Under the pieces are notes generated by a model. The model was given only the letters and a program-made list of their open reading frames with translations. It did no database searches and was not told the origin of the DNA. Shown in pieces: positions 25,788 through 35,098 of a stretch of 64,000 bases of DNA. The translations under genes and the position numbers were made by a program. Within the stretch, counting starts at the first letter, position 1, and each line of letters starts with the position of its first letter. The stretch is from Pseudodesulfovibrio sp. 5S69. Its GTDB lineage: Bacteria; Desulfobacterota; Desulfovibrionia; Desulfovibrionales; Desulfovibrionaceae. Where the stretch lies: contig NZ_CP146609.1 in the NCBI RefSeq assembly GCF_037094465.1, positions 2,289,501 through 2,353,500 of the forward strand. The letters are read 5' to 3'.

Positions 25788-26654
25788 TCAGGCGTTCAGG
25801 GTGTCCAGAAATCCGGAAACGGTTTGGTTGAACTCTTCGGGTTGTTCATAAAACGGCATATGGCCGCTTTTGTCCAGGATGACGAAGCGCGAATCCGGCA
25901 GGGACGCGGCCACGAATCGGCCGGTGGAAGGCCCGTAGCACATGTGCAGGGAGCGGCCGTAAACCACCAGGGCGGGCAGGCTCACCGAGGGCAGCACGGG
26001 CGTGTAGTCGCGCCGGGCGTAGTCCTCGTAGATGGCGGAGGCCGTGTCCGGGGCGGCCTTGAGTTGCTCGGCGACCATCCATTTCAGGGCGTGTTCCGGG
26101 GCGTGGCCGGGCAGGAACATGGCGTTGACGAACCGCTCGGCGAATCCCCTGCGGTCCGCCTGCATGGCGGCCAGGTCTTCGCGCATGGCCTCCTCGTTGT
26201 GGCCGTGGCATTTGTGCACGTTCCACGGCGCCGGAGACATGGGATACGGGCCGGTCTCCACCAAGCCGAGCCCGGCCAGCCGGTCCGGGCCGAACCGGTG
26301 CCAGTATTCCAGCACCACGGAGCCGCCCATGGACCAGCCCAGGAGCAGGGCACGGGTCAGCCCCAGCGCGGCGATCACCTCGCGCACGTCCAGGGCGTAG
26401 CGCGGGACGGTGTGGCCGCGCGGCGTGGACTGGGAGCGGCCGTGGCCGCGAAAGTCGATGGTCACCACCTGGCAGGCGTCCGCCAGTTGGGCCTGGCGCC
26501 GCCAGAACAGGGAGCTCATGGTCCAGCCGTGGAGCAGGATGACGGGCCTGCCCGTGCCGCGGATCTCCACCCACAGGCGTACGCCGTCGGTGGTCTGCAC
26601 CCATCCGCCCACCTGGCTCTCGCCGGTGGTCTCCACGGCCTCGAACCGGTCCAT
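25788..26654 (-). CDS. Alpha/beta-fold hydrolase
   Basis: This 288-residue protein has the oxyanion-hole motif LLHGWTM, the nucleophile elbow GWSMGG (serine near residue 108) and the catalytic histidine in SGHMPF. The usual acidic member of the triad after strand six (GxxD) is not present; the sequence there is YGRSLHMCYGP, as in a subgroup of the family without that aspartate. It may be an esterase or lipase-like enzyme; the substrate is unknown. The gene starts four bases after the trmO stop. Confidence 0.85.
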   Translation of the reverse strand: MDRFEAVETTGESQVGGWVQTTDGVRLWVEIRGTGRPVILLHGWTMSSLFWRRQAQLADACQVVTIDFRGHGRSQSTPRGHTVPRYALDVREVIAALGLTRALLLGWSMGGSVVLEYWHRFGPDRLAGLGLVETGPYPMSPAPWNVHKCHGHNEEAMREDLAAMQADRRGFAERFVNAMFLPGHAPEHALKWMVAEQLKAAPDTASAIYEDYARRDYTPVLPSVSLPALVVYGRSLHMCYGPSTGRFVAASLPDSRFVILDKSGHMPFYEQPEEFNQTVSGFLDTLNA

Positions 26655-26658
26655 CCGG

Positions 26659-27063
26659 CTACTTTTCCCGAGGCTTGGGCTTGATGTCGATGATCGGGGT
26701 GCCGTCGATGGCCTCCAGCGGCTCCACCACCAGGGTCAGGGGCTCTTCGATGGCTACCAGGGTGACGCGGTGCAGGCCGATGGGGTTGGGCCGGGCCGGG
26801 GAGCGGGTGGCAAACACGCCGCGCAGGGGGCGGTCCTTGATGCCCCTCGGATGGACCTTGAGGACCGTGCGGTCGGACTTGTGGAACCATGTGAAAAGTT
26901 CGAGCCTGTCGCCCGGTTCAAGCCCGTCCATGGCCTCGGCATAGGCCGGGTCCATGACGATGCGGGCGCGCACGGCTCCGGCCTCGGTTTCCATCTTGGG
27001 GGCCGATTCGATGTCCTTGATCTCCGATTGAACGGTACCGATGATGACCAGTTCCTTGTCCAT
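26659..27063 (-). CDS. trmO: tRNA (N6-threonylcarbamoyl-A37) methyltransferase TrmO (TsaA family)
   Basis: This 134-residue protein carries the TsaA/TrmO signature RSPARPNPIGLHRV and the PLEAIDGTPIIDIKP segment. TrmO uses S-adenosylmethionine to methylate t6A37 of tRNA-Thr; archaeal and anaerobe homologues are sometimes annotated only as TsaA. The ATG is chosen for GGAGG upstream. It lies within the operon 11 bases after thiL. Confidence 0.85.
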   Translation of the reverse strand: MDKELVIIGTVQSEIKDIESAPKMETEAGAVRARIVMDPAYAEAMDGLEPGDRLELFTWFHKSDRTVLKVHPRGIKDRPLRGVFATRSPARPNPIGLHRVTLVAIEEPLTLVVEPLEAIDGTPIIDIKPKPREK

Positions 27064-27074
27064 GGGGCCTCCGT

Positions 27075-28022
27075 TTATTGGCTGAAGTGGTCGAATCCGG
27101 GGTTGTCGAACGGCTTGCCGTTCAGGATGATGCCGGGCTCCCTGGTGACCGTGCCGATCTCCATGAAGCCGGGTACGGACCGGGCCTTGCCCGCGTCGAA
27201 CGGGGAGACCGCGCCGAGCAGGGAATAGTCCTCGCCGCCGAGCACGGCGAATTCCACCGGGTCGAGACCTGCCGCCTTGCACCAGGCGTGCAGGTCGTTG
27301 TGCAGGGTCTCGGGATCAATGGTCAGGTTCGCGCCCAGGTCCGGCCCCGTGAAGCGGGGCAGGTCGCGGGCCAGGCCGTCGGACAGGTCCATGAGCCCCT
27401 TGATCCCGGCCGCGTTGAGCAGGGTGCCGATCATGACTTTGGGTTTGGGCCGCAGGTGGGCCATGACCGCGGCGGGCAGGGTCTCGCGCGCCTTGATGCC
27501 CTCGGCCTCCAGGGCCATGAGCCCGGTCCGGGCCAGGCCGATGTCGCCCACGGTGAACAGGATGTCCCCGAAGGCGCAGTTGCGGCGCCGCAGGAACCCG
27601 GTGGAGCCGGGCGCGCCGAAGGCTGAGATGGATATGCCCAGCCGGTCGCTCCGGCTCAGGTCGCCGCCCGCCAGGACCATGTCGTTTTGCCGGGCCAGTC
27701 CGGCCATGGACCTGAGAAATTCGTCCCAGAATTCGTCCGGGAGGTCCACCGGGGCCATCAAGTCCATGGTGAAAGCCACGGGTTTGGCCCCCATGGCCGC
27801 GATATCGCTGATGTTCACGGCCAGGGCCTTGTAGCCGATGTCGGCTGCCGAGAAGTAATCGCGCCGAAAGTGCTCGCCCTCCAGAAAGAGGTCCGAGGTC
27901 ACGCAGTAGTCGGTTCCGCCCCGGAGCACGGCGCAGTCGTCGCCCCGGCCCAGGGCCAGGAAATCGTGCTCGCGGGAGAAGTGGCTGTCGATCAGTTCCA
28001 GAAAGTGTGCTTCGCTTCGCAT
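27075..28022 (-). CDS. thiL: Thiamine-monophosphate kinase
   Basis: ThiL phosphorylates thiamine monophosphate to the active cofactor. The 315-residue protein has GRGDDCAVL near the N-terminus, VNISDIAAMGAKP, AGGDLSRSD and MDLSDGLARDL, the conserved metal and nucleotide segments of the PurM-like fold. Length and motif order are typical. The ribosome site (GGAG) is rather distant, and the gene follows the helicase by 16 bases. Confidence 0.93.
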   Translation of the reverse strand: MRSEAHFLELIDSHFSREHDFLALGRGDDCAVLRGGTDYCVTSDLFLEGEHFRRDYFSAADIGYKALAVNISDIAAMGAKPVAFTMDLMAPVDLPDEFWDEFLRSMAGLARQNDMVLAGGDLSRSDRLGISISAFGAPGSTGFLRRRNCAFGDILFTVGDIGLARTGLMALEAEGIKARETLPAAVMAHLRPKPKVMIGTLLNAAGIKGLMDLSDGLARDLPRFTGPDLGANLTIDPETLHNDLHAWCKAAGLDPVEFAVLGGEDYSLLGAVSPFDAGKARSVPGFMEIGTVTREPGIILNGKPFDNPGFDHFSQ

Positions 28023-28038
28023 GGGATTGTATACTCCA

Positions 28039-30183
28039 TCACAGGAATTCCAGGTAGTCCCCGATGATGACCTTGAGGCCGAAGCCGGGGAAATTGACCC
28101 TGTATTTGTTCGGTTCCAGTTGGGCGACGATCTTGCCCTTGCCGAAAATCTTGTGTTTGCAGAACCCGAGTTTGGACGGGTCGGCCTTGGGCCGCGCGGG
28201 CCCGGCGTCCCCCGGCTCGCCTCCGTCTTGGGCGGGGACGGTCGGTTCGGGCAGAGTGTACACCGATCGCCGCCGGGTCTCCAGGTTGCCGCCGTAGGAT
28301 TCGTTCAGCCGTTCGAAGACCGTGTCCGGCAACTCCAGTATGAACGGGCTGGGCAGGGTCGGGTCGGACATGCCGCTGGCCCGGTTGTAGACCGAGCCGG
28401 GCACGAACAGCTTGAGTTCCTCCTTGGCCCGTGTGCAGGCCACGTACATCAGGCGGCGTTCCTCCTCCAGGTCCTCGGCCCGCTGCATGGCCTTGCGCGA
28501 CGGGAAGCGGTCCTCCACCAGGTCGATGATGATCACCGCCGCCCATTCGAGCCCCTTGGCCGAGTGGACCGTGGACAGGACCACCGCGTTTTCCTTGCGC
28601 TTCTCATCCTCGGGGTCGCCGTCCAGGGACAGGTCGCCGATGAATTGCTCCATGTCCTGGTAGCCCGCCGCGATCTGGCTGAGCTGCTCCAGCCCGGCCT
28701 GGCGCTTGGGATAGTCGTCCGGGTATTTCTCGATGAGGATGGGCTGGTAGAAGGCGAGCACGGCTTCGAGGATGGTCGACGGCTTCATGGGCCCGGCGCG
28801 CAACCGGTCCAGTTCGGTCAGCAGCTCCTTGAGCGGTTCGTGCTTTTTGACCATCTTGGCCATGTACTTCTTGTCGCCCGAGTGCATGGCCTGGTAGATC
28901 TTGGCCACGGTCTTGGGGCCCACACCCTTGATGTGCTCCATGGCCCGCTGCCAGGCGAGCAGGTCGTGGGGGTTGAGGATCAGTCGGATGTAGGAAAGCA
29001 CATCCTTGACATGGGCGGCCTCGTGAAAGCGGATGCCGCCGAATTTCTGGTAGTCGATGCCGATGCGCGTCAGCGCCACTTCCAACGGGAAGGACTGGTA
29101 GCCCGCGCGGAAGAGCACGGCCACATCGTGCAGCAGATGCTTGCGTCCCAGCTCCAGTATCTGGTCCACCACCAGCCGGGCCTGGGTCTGGTCGCTCAGG
29201 GGGTGGACCACCTGGGGCAGTTTGTCGCTCTTGAGGTCCGAGTACAGGTGCTTGTCGAACTTGGTGGTCGCGCCCTTGAGGATCTCGTTGGTCAGGTCCA
29301 GGATGGGCTGCACCGAGCGGTAGTTCTTCTCCAGCCGGATGACCCTGGTGCCTTCGAATATATTTGGGAATTCCAGAATGTTGGCCACGTTGGCCCCGCG
29401 GAAGGCGTAAATGGACTGGGCGTCGTCGCCCACGGCCATGACGTTGCCCTTGGTCCCGGCCAGGTGTTTGACGATACGCGCCTGGACCAGGTTGGTGTCC
29501 TGGTACTCGTCGACCATGATGTAGCGATAGCGGGCCTGGAGTTGGTTGCGCAGCGGTTCGTTCTTGGCCAGCAGATCATCCAGGAGAAAGAGCAGGTCGT
29601 CGTAGTCCACCAGGGCGTGCTCGCGCTTGAACTGGGCGTAGCCGTCGGCAATGCGCTGGATGTCTTCCAGGTAGGGGCTCAGGTGGTAGGCCTCGCGCTC
29701 CATGACCGCCTCGATGGTCAACTCCTTGTTGCGGGACTTGGTGATCATGTCCAGCAGGGTGGCCTTCTTGGGATAGGAGCGGTCCCCCTTGCCGAGCTTG
29801 AGGGTGTCCCGGACCTCCTTGCAGATGTTTTCGCTGTCCGCCCGGTCCATGAGAGTGAACCCGGATTCGAAGCCGATGTCCGCCGCGTTGCGCCGCAGGG
29901 TGGCGTAGGCGAACGAGTGGAAGGTGCCGCCCGAGGTCCCGTGCAGGGAGCGGCCGAGGATGGTCTCGGCACGGGCGAGCATCTCCTGGGCGGCCTTGCG
30001 TGTGAAGGTCAGGAGCAGGATCTGGGCCGGGTCCACGCCCTGGTTCACCAGATGGGCCAGCCGGTAGACGATGGTCCGGGTCTTGCCCGAACCGGCCCCG
30101 GCGATGACCAGCACCGGCCCTTCGGTGGTGGTCACGGCCTCGCGTTGCGCCTCGTTCAGTTCGTTCTCGAAGTCGATGCTCAT
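28039..30183 (-). CDS. UvrD/PcrA-family superfamily 1A DNA helicase
   Basis: This 714-residue protein starts FENELNEAQREAV and has the ATP-binding GAGSGKT (motif I), LTFTRKAA (Ia), DEYQDTN (II), GDDAQSIYAFRGA (III), LEKNYRS (IV), STVHSAKGLEW (V) and LMYVACTRA (VI). A C-terminal Tudor-like segment (CKHKIFGKGKIV) is like that by which PcrA and UvrD bind RNA polymerase. It acts in nucleotide excision and mismatch repair or in clearing stalled polymerase. It starts directly after the stop of the upstream gene. Confidence 0.92.
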   Translation of the reverse strand: MSIDFENELNEAQREAVTTTEGPVLVIAGAGSGKTRTIVYRLAHLVNQGVDPAQILLLTFTRKAAQEMLARAETILGRSLHGTSGGTFHSFAYATLRRNAADIGFESGFTLMDRADSENICKEVRDTLKLGKGDRSYPKKATLLDMITKSRNKELTIEAVMEREAYHLSPYLEDIQRIADGYAQFKREHALVDYDDLLFLLDDLLAKNEPLRNQLQARYRYIMVDEYQDTNLVQARIVKHLAGTKGNVMAVGDDAQSIYAFRGANVANILEFPNIFEGTRVIRLEKNYRSVQPILDLTNEILKGATTKFDKHLYSDLKSDKLPQVVHPLSDQTQARLVVDQILELGRKHLLHDVAVLFRAGYQSFPLEVALTRIGIDYQKFGGIRFHEAAHVKDVLSYIRLILNPHDLLAWQRAMEHIKGVGPKTVAKIYQAMHSGDKKYMAKMVKKHEPLKELLTELDRLRAGPMKPSTILEAVLAFYQPILIEKYPDDYPKRQAGLEQLSQIAAGYQDMEQFIGDLSLDGDPEDEKRKENAVVLSTVHSAKGLEWAAVIIIDLVEDRFPSRKAMQRAEDLEEERRLMYVACTRAKEELKLFVPGSVYNRASGMSDPTLPSPFILELPDTVFERLNESYGGNLETRRRSVYTLPEPTVPAQDGGEPGDAGPARPKADPSKLGFCKHKIFGKGKIVAQLEPNKYRVNFPGFGLKVIIGDYLEFL

Positions 30184-31482
30184 TTATTCCGTGATGTCGA
30201 AGTGTTGCAGTATGATACGCCCGACGTCCCGCATCCGTTCGGGCCGTGCGCCGTGTGAGTCGGCGAAAATGGCTCCGTCCACCGTATGTGTCCCGGTGCG
30301 TCCATGCAAACCAAAAATATTTCGGCGATCGAATTTGGCCTTGAGGTCGAAGCCGGGGCGGGCTTCGACGACCAGGTCCGGGCATTGGTCCGAGGTTGCG
30401 CCCGGATAGGCGTTCGCGCCCCGGTGTACGGCCTTGAGGACCGGCTTGCCCTCGTATTCCAGGGCCATGAGCCCGTCCGAGATGCGGCCGAGCAGCCCCT
30501 CGCGTTCGATCGGTTCCACCCGGCCTCGCGCGAACCGCCCTCGTTCGTGGAGGTAGATGCGGCCGGGGTCCAGGGCGAAGGCCTTGGATTCGGGGGTGAT
30601 CTTCGAGGCGTCCCATTCGTCCTGCGGCGGCCCGGACAGGGAGAGGAGCCCGGCTCGCGTAAGCCATGTGTTCAGGCTGACCTCGGTCTTCAACTCGGTG
30701 AAGCCGTGGTCGGCCAGGACCAGGAGCCGTTTGGGGCCGGGGAGCGCGTCGTAGCGGGTCAGGAATCGGCCCAGGGCGTGGTCCCAGTCCGCCAGAAAGC
30801 GCATGCAGGCCATGTGGTTCGGGTGTTTGGCATGGAGCACCGCGTCCATGTGGAAGTGAAAGAGCCGGTCGGTCTCGGTGAAGACGTGCACGAACAGGTC
30901 CCAGGCCAGATCGGGCCAGAGCATGTCCAGGGCGGTCAGCCGGGAGTTGAGGGTGGCGCGCAGCTCACTCAGGAGAAAGTCCAGGTCGGCCCGGCCCCGG
31001 CTGGTATCGGCTTCGAGCTTGTAGCCCGCCTCATGGAGCTTGTCGGCCAGGAATGGCGGGTAGGCCGCGCCGTTGAGTTCCGGGGCCACGAACCCGGCCA
31101 CGAGCATGCCGCGCAGCGGGCGGGCCGGGTAGGTGTTGGGCAGGTTGACCACCCGCGAGACCAGACCCCGCTCGCCGAGCCGGTCGAAGACGGTCGGGCA
31201 GGCCACGTCCGTTGCCCGGGTGACGCGCAGCGCGTAGGTCTGCGGGTCCAGGTGGGAGAAGCCGAAAATGCCGTGCGCCTCCGGGCCTTCCCCGGTGTGG
31301 AAGGAGGTCCAGTTGACCGGGGAGAGCTCGGGCAGTTCGGCCCGGACCGTGGTCGCGTCTTCAGCCAGCCTGCGCAGGTTGGGCAGGGATGCGCCCAGGG
31401 AGCGGGCGAGGCCGAGCGGCAGGCCGTCCAGGCCGAGGACGGCCAGCTTGGGGCGTGGCTCGGAGGGCAGGAGCAAGGACAT
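30184..31482 (-). CDS. Alkaline phosphatase superfamily protein (nucleotide pyrophosphatase/phosphodiesterase type)
   Basis: This 432-residue protein has LAVLGLDGLP near the N-terminus (first metal aspartate), SPVNWTSFHTG with the threonine/serine nucleophile, FTETDRLFHF (metal ligands) and LADHGF. The layout is that of type I phosphodiesterase/nucleotide pyrophosphatases and phosphoglycerol transferases. No signal peptide is seen, so the enzyme appears cytoplasmic. The substrate is unknown. It lies between a DUF2156 gene and uvrD with gaps of three bases or fewer. Confidence 0.85.
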   Translation of the reverse strand: MSLLLPSEPRPKLAVLGLDGLPLGLARSLGASLPNLRRLAEDATTVRAELPELSPVNWTSFHTGEGPEAHGIFGFSHLDPQTYALRVTRATDVACPTVFDRLGERGLVSRVVNLPNTYPARPLRGMLVAGFVAPELNGAAYPPFLADKLHEAGYKLEADTSRGRADLDFLLSELRATLNSRLTALDMLWPDLAWDLFVHVFTETDRLFHFHMDAVLHAKHPNHMACMRFLADWDHALGRFLTRYDALPGPKRLLVLADHGFTELKTEVSLNTWLTRAGLLSLSGPPQDEWDASKITPESKAFALDPGRIYLHERGRFARGRVEPIEREGLLGRISDGLMALEYEGKPVLKAVHRGANAYPGATSDQCPDLVVEARPGFDLKAKFDRRNIFGLHGRTGTHTVDGAIFADSHGARPERMRDVGRIILQHFDITE

Positions 31483-31485
31483 GGC

Positions 31486-32367
31486 CTAGAGCAGTTCCGC
31501 CTCGAATTTTTTGAGGAAGAAAGTGGGGTTGTACGACATCTTCGCCTTGCGCAGCCCCTCGTCCCCGAGGTCCTGTTCGCGGTTGACGTTGGTGTACTCC
31601 GCCCCGTCGTTCTCCAGGAACATCTGGTTGATGGCCTGGTACACGCCCTTGAAGCGGATGTCGCCCTTCTCGAAGTGGATGACCAGGGAGTCCTCGCACA
31701 GGGGCTCGGCCACGGTGTAGGCGATGACCTTGCCGTCCACCCGGATGGTCGCGCCCATCAACCCCTTGATCTGGTCGATGTGCTGGAGCACACGGGTGAT
31801 GGCGTGGTTCTCGGCCTTGAGCGCCTCGGACGGGTTGTTCTCCTCGTACCACTTGTACCATTCGTCCTGCATTTCCAGGACCTCTTCCACGCACTCGGGG
31901 GCCATGGACTCGTAGGTGTACAGGTAGTTCTTCTTGAACTGGTTGAGCAGGTTCTTTTTCTTGTGGAAGGTCTTGCCCTTGAGGGCGATCAACTCCTCCA
32001 CCGAGTAGACGTAGTCCCAGTGCTCGCGGCTCTCGGTGATGGTCATCTTGTTGCCGTAGGCGATGGACCACAGCCGGGTCAGGGCCTCGGGCACGCGAAC
32101 GAATTTTTTCCCTTCGGTCATGGCCCGGCATCCGGCCCAGTCGTAGCTTTCCCATGGGCCCACGGGCGCCCAGCAGACCGGTTCCGGCCTGGTCTGGCGG
32201 ATGAAGCACAGGCCGCTGTGGAAGGCCCACTCCAGGCCATAATGGTCGGCCCAGCCGAAGACGTTGGCAAAGGAGAAGTCGCTGGTCAGCAATTGGGGAC
32301 AGCCGGTCAGGGCTTCATGGTATTCGTCCTGCCGGTCCAGAGAAATGGGTTCGAAGTTCAGGGTCAT
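31486..32367 (-). CDS. DUF2156 / phosphatidylglycerol lysyltransferase-like GNAT protein
   Basis: This 293-residue protein resembles the C-terminal catalytic domain of MprF (LPG synthase), with FSFANVFGWADHY at the start, HKKKNLLNQFKKNY in the middle, and YTNVNREQDLGDEGLRKAKMSYNP at the end. It lacks the MprF flippase helices, so it is the soluble tandem-GNAT form whose acceptor is uncertain. The ATG has AAGGA upstream; a TTG two codons earlier is also possible. It is 9 bases after the MATE gene. Confidence 0.85.
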   Translation of the reverse strand: MTLNFEPISLDRQDEYHEALTGCPQLLTSDFSFANVFGWADHYGLEWAFHSGLCFIRQTRPEPVCWAPVGPWESYDWAGCRAMTEGKKFVRVPEALTRLWSIAYGNKMTITESREHWDYVYSVEELIALKGKTFHKKKNLLNQFKKNYLYTYESMAPECVEEVLEMQDEWYKWYEENNPSEALKAENHAITRVLQHIDQIKGLMGATIRVDGKVIAYTVAEPLCEDSLVIHFEKGDIRFKGVYQAINQMFLENDGAEYTNVNREQDLGDEGLRKAKMSYNPTFFLKKFEAELL

Positions 32368-32376
32368 GGACAATCC

Positions 32377-33819
32377 TTATCCTTTTTGGCCGTTTCGATG
32401 CCTGATCATGGCGAAACGCTGCCAGTTTTTGAAATTGTAGAAATAGAACAGGATGGACGACTGGACGATCTGCGAACAGAACATGGCGATCCAGATGCCC
32501 TCGGCCCCGTTCATGACCTCGTGGCCGAGGAGGTAGGCCAGGGGGAGCCTGAGGATCCAGGTCGCGCCGCCCATGATGAGCATGTTGTACACGGTGGCTC
32601 CGGCCCCGTTGAAGGCCCCGGCCAGGATCATGCTGGTCAGGGTGAAGGGGATGGCCAGCATGTTCCACTTGAGGTAGCTGACCGCCTGGGCGGCCACGGC
32701 GGTGTCACGGGTGAGCAGGGCCACCCACGGGTTGATGAACTGCCAGACCACCAGGGCGAACAGGGAGATGGAGACCAGCCCCAGGGCCAGGATGCGGAAG
32801 CCGAACCGTTTGGCCTCCAGAGGTTGCCGCGCGCCGAGGTAGTGGCCGATGAGGATGCTTGCGGTCATATTGAAGGCCATGGCGGGCATGAACAGCAGGG
32901 ATTCGATGCGCAGCCCGATGGACATGCCGGCCAGGGCGTTGACCGCGCCGCCGGGCAGGCTGGCGGTGATGGCGTACAGGACCAGATAGCCGGACTGCCA
33001 GACGACCTGCATGAGCCCCGAGGGCCAGGCCACCTTGACCAGGTAGGGCGTGGCCCGCTTCATCCAGCGCCAGGGCGCGAAGCAGGCGGGGTTGAGCTGC
33101 CCCTGCACGGCCAGCAGGGCCAAGTTGAAAAGCGCGCCGCAGGTGACCGAGCCGAAGGTGGCCCAGGCCAGCCCCTTGTAGCCGATTTCCGGCAGGCCGA
33201 ACCAGCCCAGCCCCAGGCCGAGGTCGAGCACGGTGTTCAAGCCGGTGACAATCATCATGCAGTAGAGCGGGTAGAAGACCTGCTTGCGCGCTCGGAAGAT
33301 GGCGTTGGTGATGAGCAGCATGTAATAGGGTGGCAGCAGGAGCAGGAACACGGTCATGAAATAATGGGTCACCGGACGCATGGACTCCGGCACCTGCAGG
33401 GCGGAGATGAGCAGGTCCTTGAGCGGTAGGCCCACGACCAGGAACACCGCCCCGAGCAGGCAGGCCAGGATGAGACACAAGCCCACGTACCGCCGGGCGC
33501 GTTGCTCCAGCCCGGCCCCGATGGACTGGCTGATGGCCGCCACCGCGCCGTTGGCTACGGCCATGGCGACCACCAGCAGGAAGAACAGCGACTGGGTGAT
33601 GATGCCCAGCGAGGCCTGGACTTCGCGGGAGATATACCCGGCCACCCATACGTCCGTCATGCCGATGAGCACGTGGAACATGGTCATGATCAACTGGGGC
33701 CAGGCCAGCTTCCAGATGGTTCGGGTGGGAGAGCGCGACATCTGCGCAGTGAGATCGTTGTTCGACATTATGCGGGGGTTCGTTTCAGGTTGACCGGCTT
33801 CGGCGGGCTGTGGCTTCAT
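32377..33819 (-). CDS. MATE-family efflux transporter
   Basis: This 480-residue protein is nearly all membrane helix, with twelve predicted segments in two halves, and the MATE features WPQLIMTMFHVLIGMTDVWVAGYI near the N-terminus and an internal repeat beginning about KVAWPSGLMQVVWQ. It would export cationic compounds in exchange for sodium or protons; the substrate is unknown. It is the first gene of the eight-gene operon. A second Met at residue 18 is an alternative start, as neither start has a strong ribosome site. Confidence 0.9.
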   Translation of the reverse strand: MKPQPAEAGQPETNPRIMSNNDLTAQMSRSPTRTIWKLAWPQLIMTMFHVLIGMTDVWVAGYISREVQASLGIITQSLFFLLVVAMAVANGAVAAISQSIGAGLEQRARRYVGLCLILACLLGAVFLVVGLPLKDLLISALQVPESMRPVTHYFMTVFLLLLPPYYMLLITNAIFRARKQVFYPLYCMMIVTGLNTVLDLGLGLGWFGLPEIGYKGLAWATFGSVTCGALFNLALLAVQGQLNPACFAPWRWMKRATPYLVKVAWPSGLMQVVWQSGYLVLYAITASLPGGAVNALAGMSIGLRIESLLFMPAMAFNMTASILIGHYLGARQPLEAKRFGFRILALGLVSISLFALVVWQFINPWVALLTRDTAVAAQAVSYLKWNMLAIPFTLTSMILAGAFNGAGATVYNMLIMGGATWILRLPLAYLLGHEVMNGAEGIWIAMFCSQIVQSSILFYFYNFKNWQRFAMIRHRNGQKG

Positions 33820-33984
33820 AATAGGTTCTTATTTCAGAAAGCCAAGGGTCTGAGGCTTATTTTTTTCCCCACCGAGGCGATTCTAATCGGCTTGTTCTGT
33901 GAGCGGATTCACTGTACGGTGAGTTTTCTATTTCAAAGGGGGAACGGTGCGCCTTTCGGGGCGTGGCCGGATGACGGTGGGAAG

Positions 33985-34374
33985 ATGCAGTTGAACATGG
34001 ATATGCGTATTCTGGTGGTGGACGATTCCAGCACCATGCGGCGGATTATAAAGAATGACTTGAGGGAATTGGGATTCCGGAACGTGATCACGGCCGACGA
34101 CGGCCGTCCGGCCTGGGAGATCATCGAGCGGGATTCCATCGACCTGATCCTGTCCGACCACAAGATGCCCGGCATGACCGGTCAGGAACTGCTCACCCTC
34201 GTCCGCAAGCACCCCGATTACAAGTGTTTGCCCTTCATCATGATCACGGCCGAGGCCTTCCGCGACAACGTCCTGCAGGCCATCAAGCTCGGCGTCTCCA
34301 ATTACGTGGTCAAGCCCTTCAGCGCCCAGCAACTGCGCGAAAAGATCGAGAAGGTCTGCGGCGCGGTCTGCTGA
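33985..34374 (+). CDS. CheY-like single-domain response regulator
   Basis: This 129-residue stand-alone receiver has all key residues: acidic pair D13-D14 (VVDDSS), phosphorylation site D58 (ILSDHKMPG), T88 (MITAE) and K110 (VVKPF). There is no output domain, so it acts through protein binding, as CheY does at the flagellar motor. The start at MQLNMDM has only a modest ribosome site; Met 5 is an alternative. In the upstream gap, AAGCC and GGCTT around a ten-base loop followed by a T-run (about 33839-33867) looks terminator-like. Confidence 0.9.
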   Translation: MQLNMDMRILVVDDSSTMRRIIKNDLRELGFRNVITADDGRPAWEIIERDSIDLILSDHKMPGMTGQELLTLVRKHPDYKCLPFIMITAEAFRDNVLQAIKLGVSNYVVKPFSAQQLREKIEKVCGAVC

Positions 34375-34381
34375 TTTTCCT

Positions 34382-35098
34382 CTAATGTTGATGGGGCACG
34401 TCCCCTTCCTCGTGCACGTGGACGTGGCTGTGCGGCTTGAGCTCGCCGGGCTGGATGCGGCCGTCGCGCATGGCCAACAGCCGGTCGGTGGTGGCGGCCA
34501 GGAAGTCCGGGTCGTGGGAGACCACCAGCCGGGCCATGTCCAGTCTCTTCAGGATGCCCACCAGCCGGTTCTTGGCCTCGGGCGAGAGCCCGGTGGTCGG
34601 CTCGTCCAGGACCAGGACCTCGGGGCGCATGGACAGGATGGTGGCCAGGGCGACCAATTTCTTTTCGCCGCCCGAGAGCCGGTGCGGCACGCGGTCCTCG
34701 AATCCGGCCAGCCCGACGGTCTCCAGGGCCTCGCGGGCGCGCTCGGAGGCCTCCTCCTGGCTTAAGCCCTGGTTGAGCGGGCCGAAGGCCACATCGTCGA
34801 GGACCGTGGGGCAGAACAACTGGTCGTCTGAGTGCTGGAAAAGAAAGCCTATTTTCAAGCGGGCCGCCTCGAACGCCTTGGCGTCGGACATGGGCGCGCC
34901 GAATAGGGTTACCTCGCCCTTGTCCGGGGTGAGCAGCCCCATGAGGATGTGCAGCATGGTGGATTTGCCCGCGCCGTTGGGCCCGAACAGGCCGAGCTTT
35001 TCGCCGGGATGCAGGTGAAAGTTCAGCCCGTTGAGGGTCTCCTGCCGCCCCGGGAAGGAGTAAGAGATATCGGACAGTTCGATGACGGCGTGGCTCAC
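34382..35098 (-). CDS. ECF-type cobalt/nickel transporter ATP-binding protein (A component) with His-rich tail
   Basis: This 238-residue ABC ATPase has Walker A GPNGAGKS, the Q-loop FLFQHSDDQLF, the signature LSGGEKK, Walker B VLVLDEPT and the switch histidine VVSHDPD. The Q-loop phrase is typical of CbiO/NikO. The C-terminus is histidine-rich (HSHVHVHEE), suggesting metal binding. It starts with GTG after AGGGAG and overlaps the cbiQ-like stop by four bases. An open frame continues far upstream of the GTG but is not coding. Confidence 0.9.
   Translation of the reverse strand: MSHAVIELSDISYSFPGRQETLNGLNFHLHPGEKLGLFGPNGAGKSTMLHILMGLLTPDKGEVTLFGAPMSDAKAFEAARLKIGFLFQHSDDQLFCPTVLDDVAFGPLNQGLSQEEASERAREALETVGLAGFEDRVPHRLSGGEKKLVALATILSMRPEVLVLDEPTTGLSPEAKNRLVGILKRLDMARLVVSHDPDFLAATTDRLLAMRDGRIQPGELKPHSHVHVHEEGDVPHQH

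Noticed and set aside
30286..33429. Long plus-strand frame antisense to the phosphatase-like, DUF2156 and MATE genes
   Set aside because: Shadow of three real minus-strand genes; no motifs, and it crosses their boundaries.
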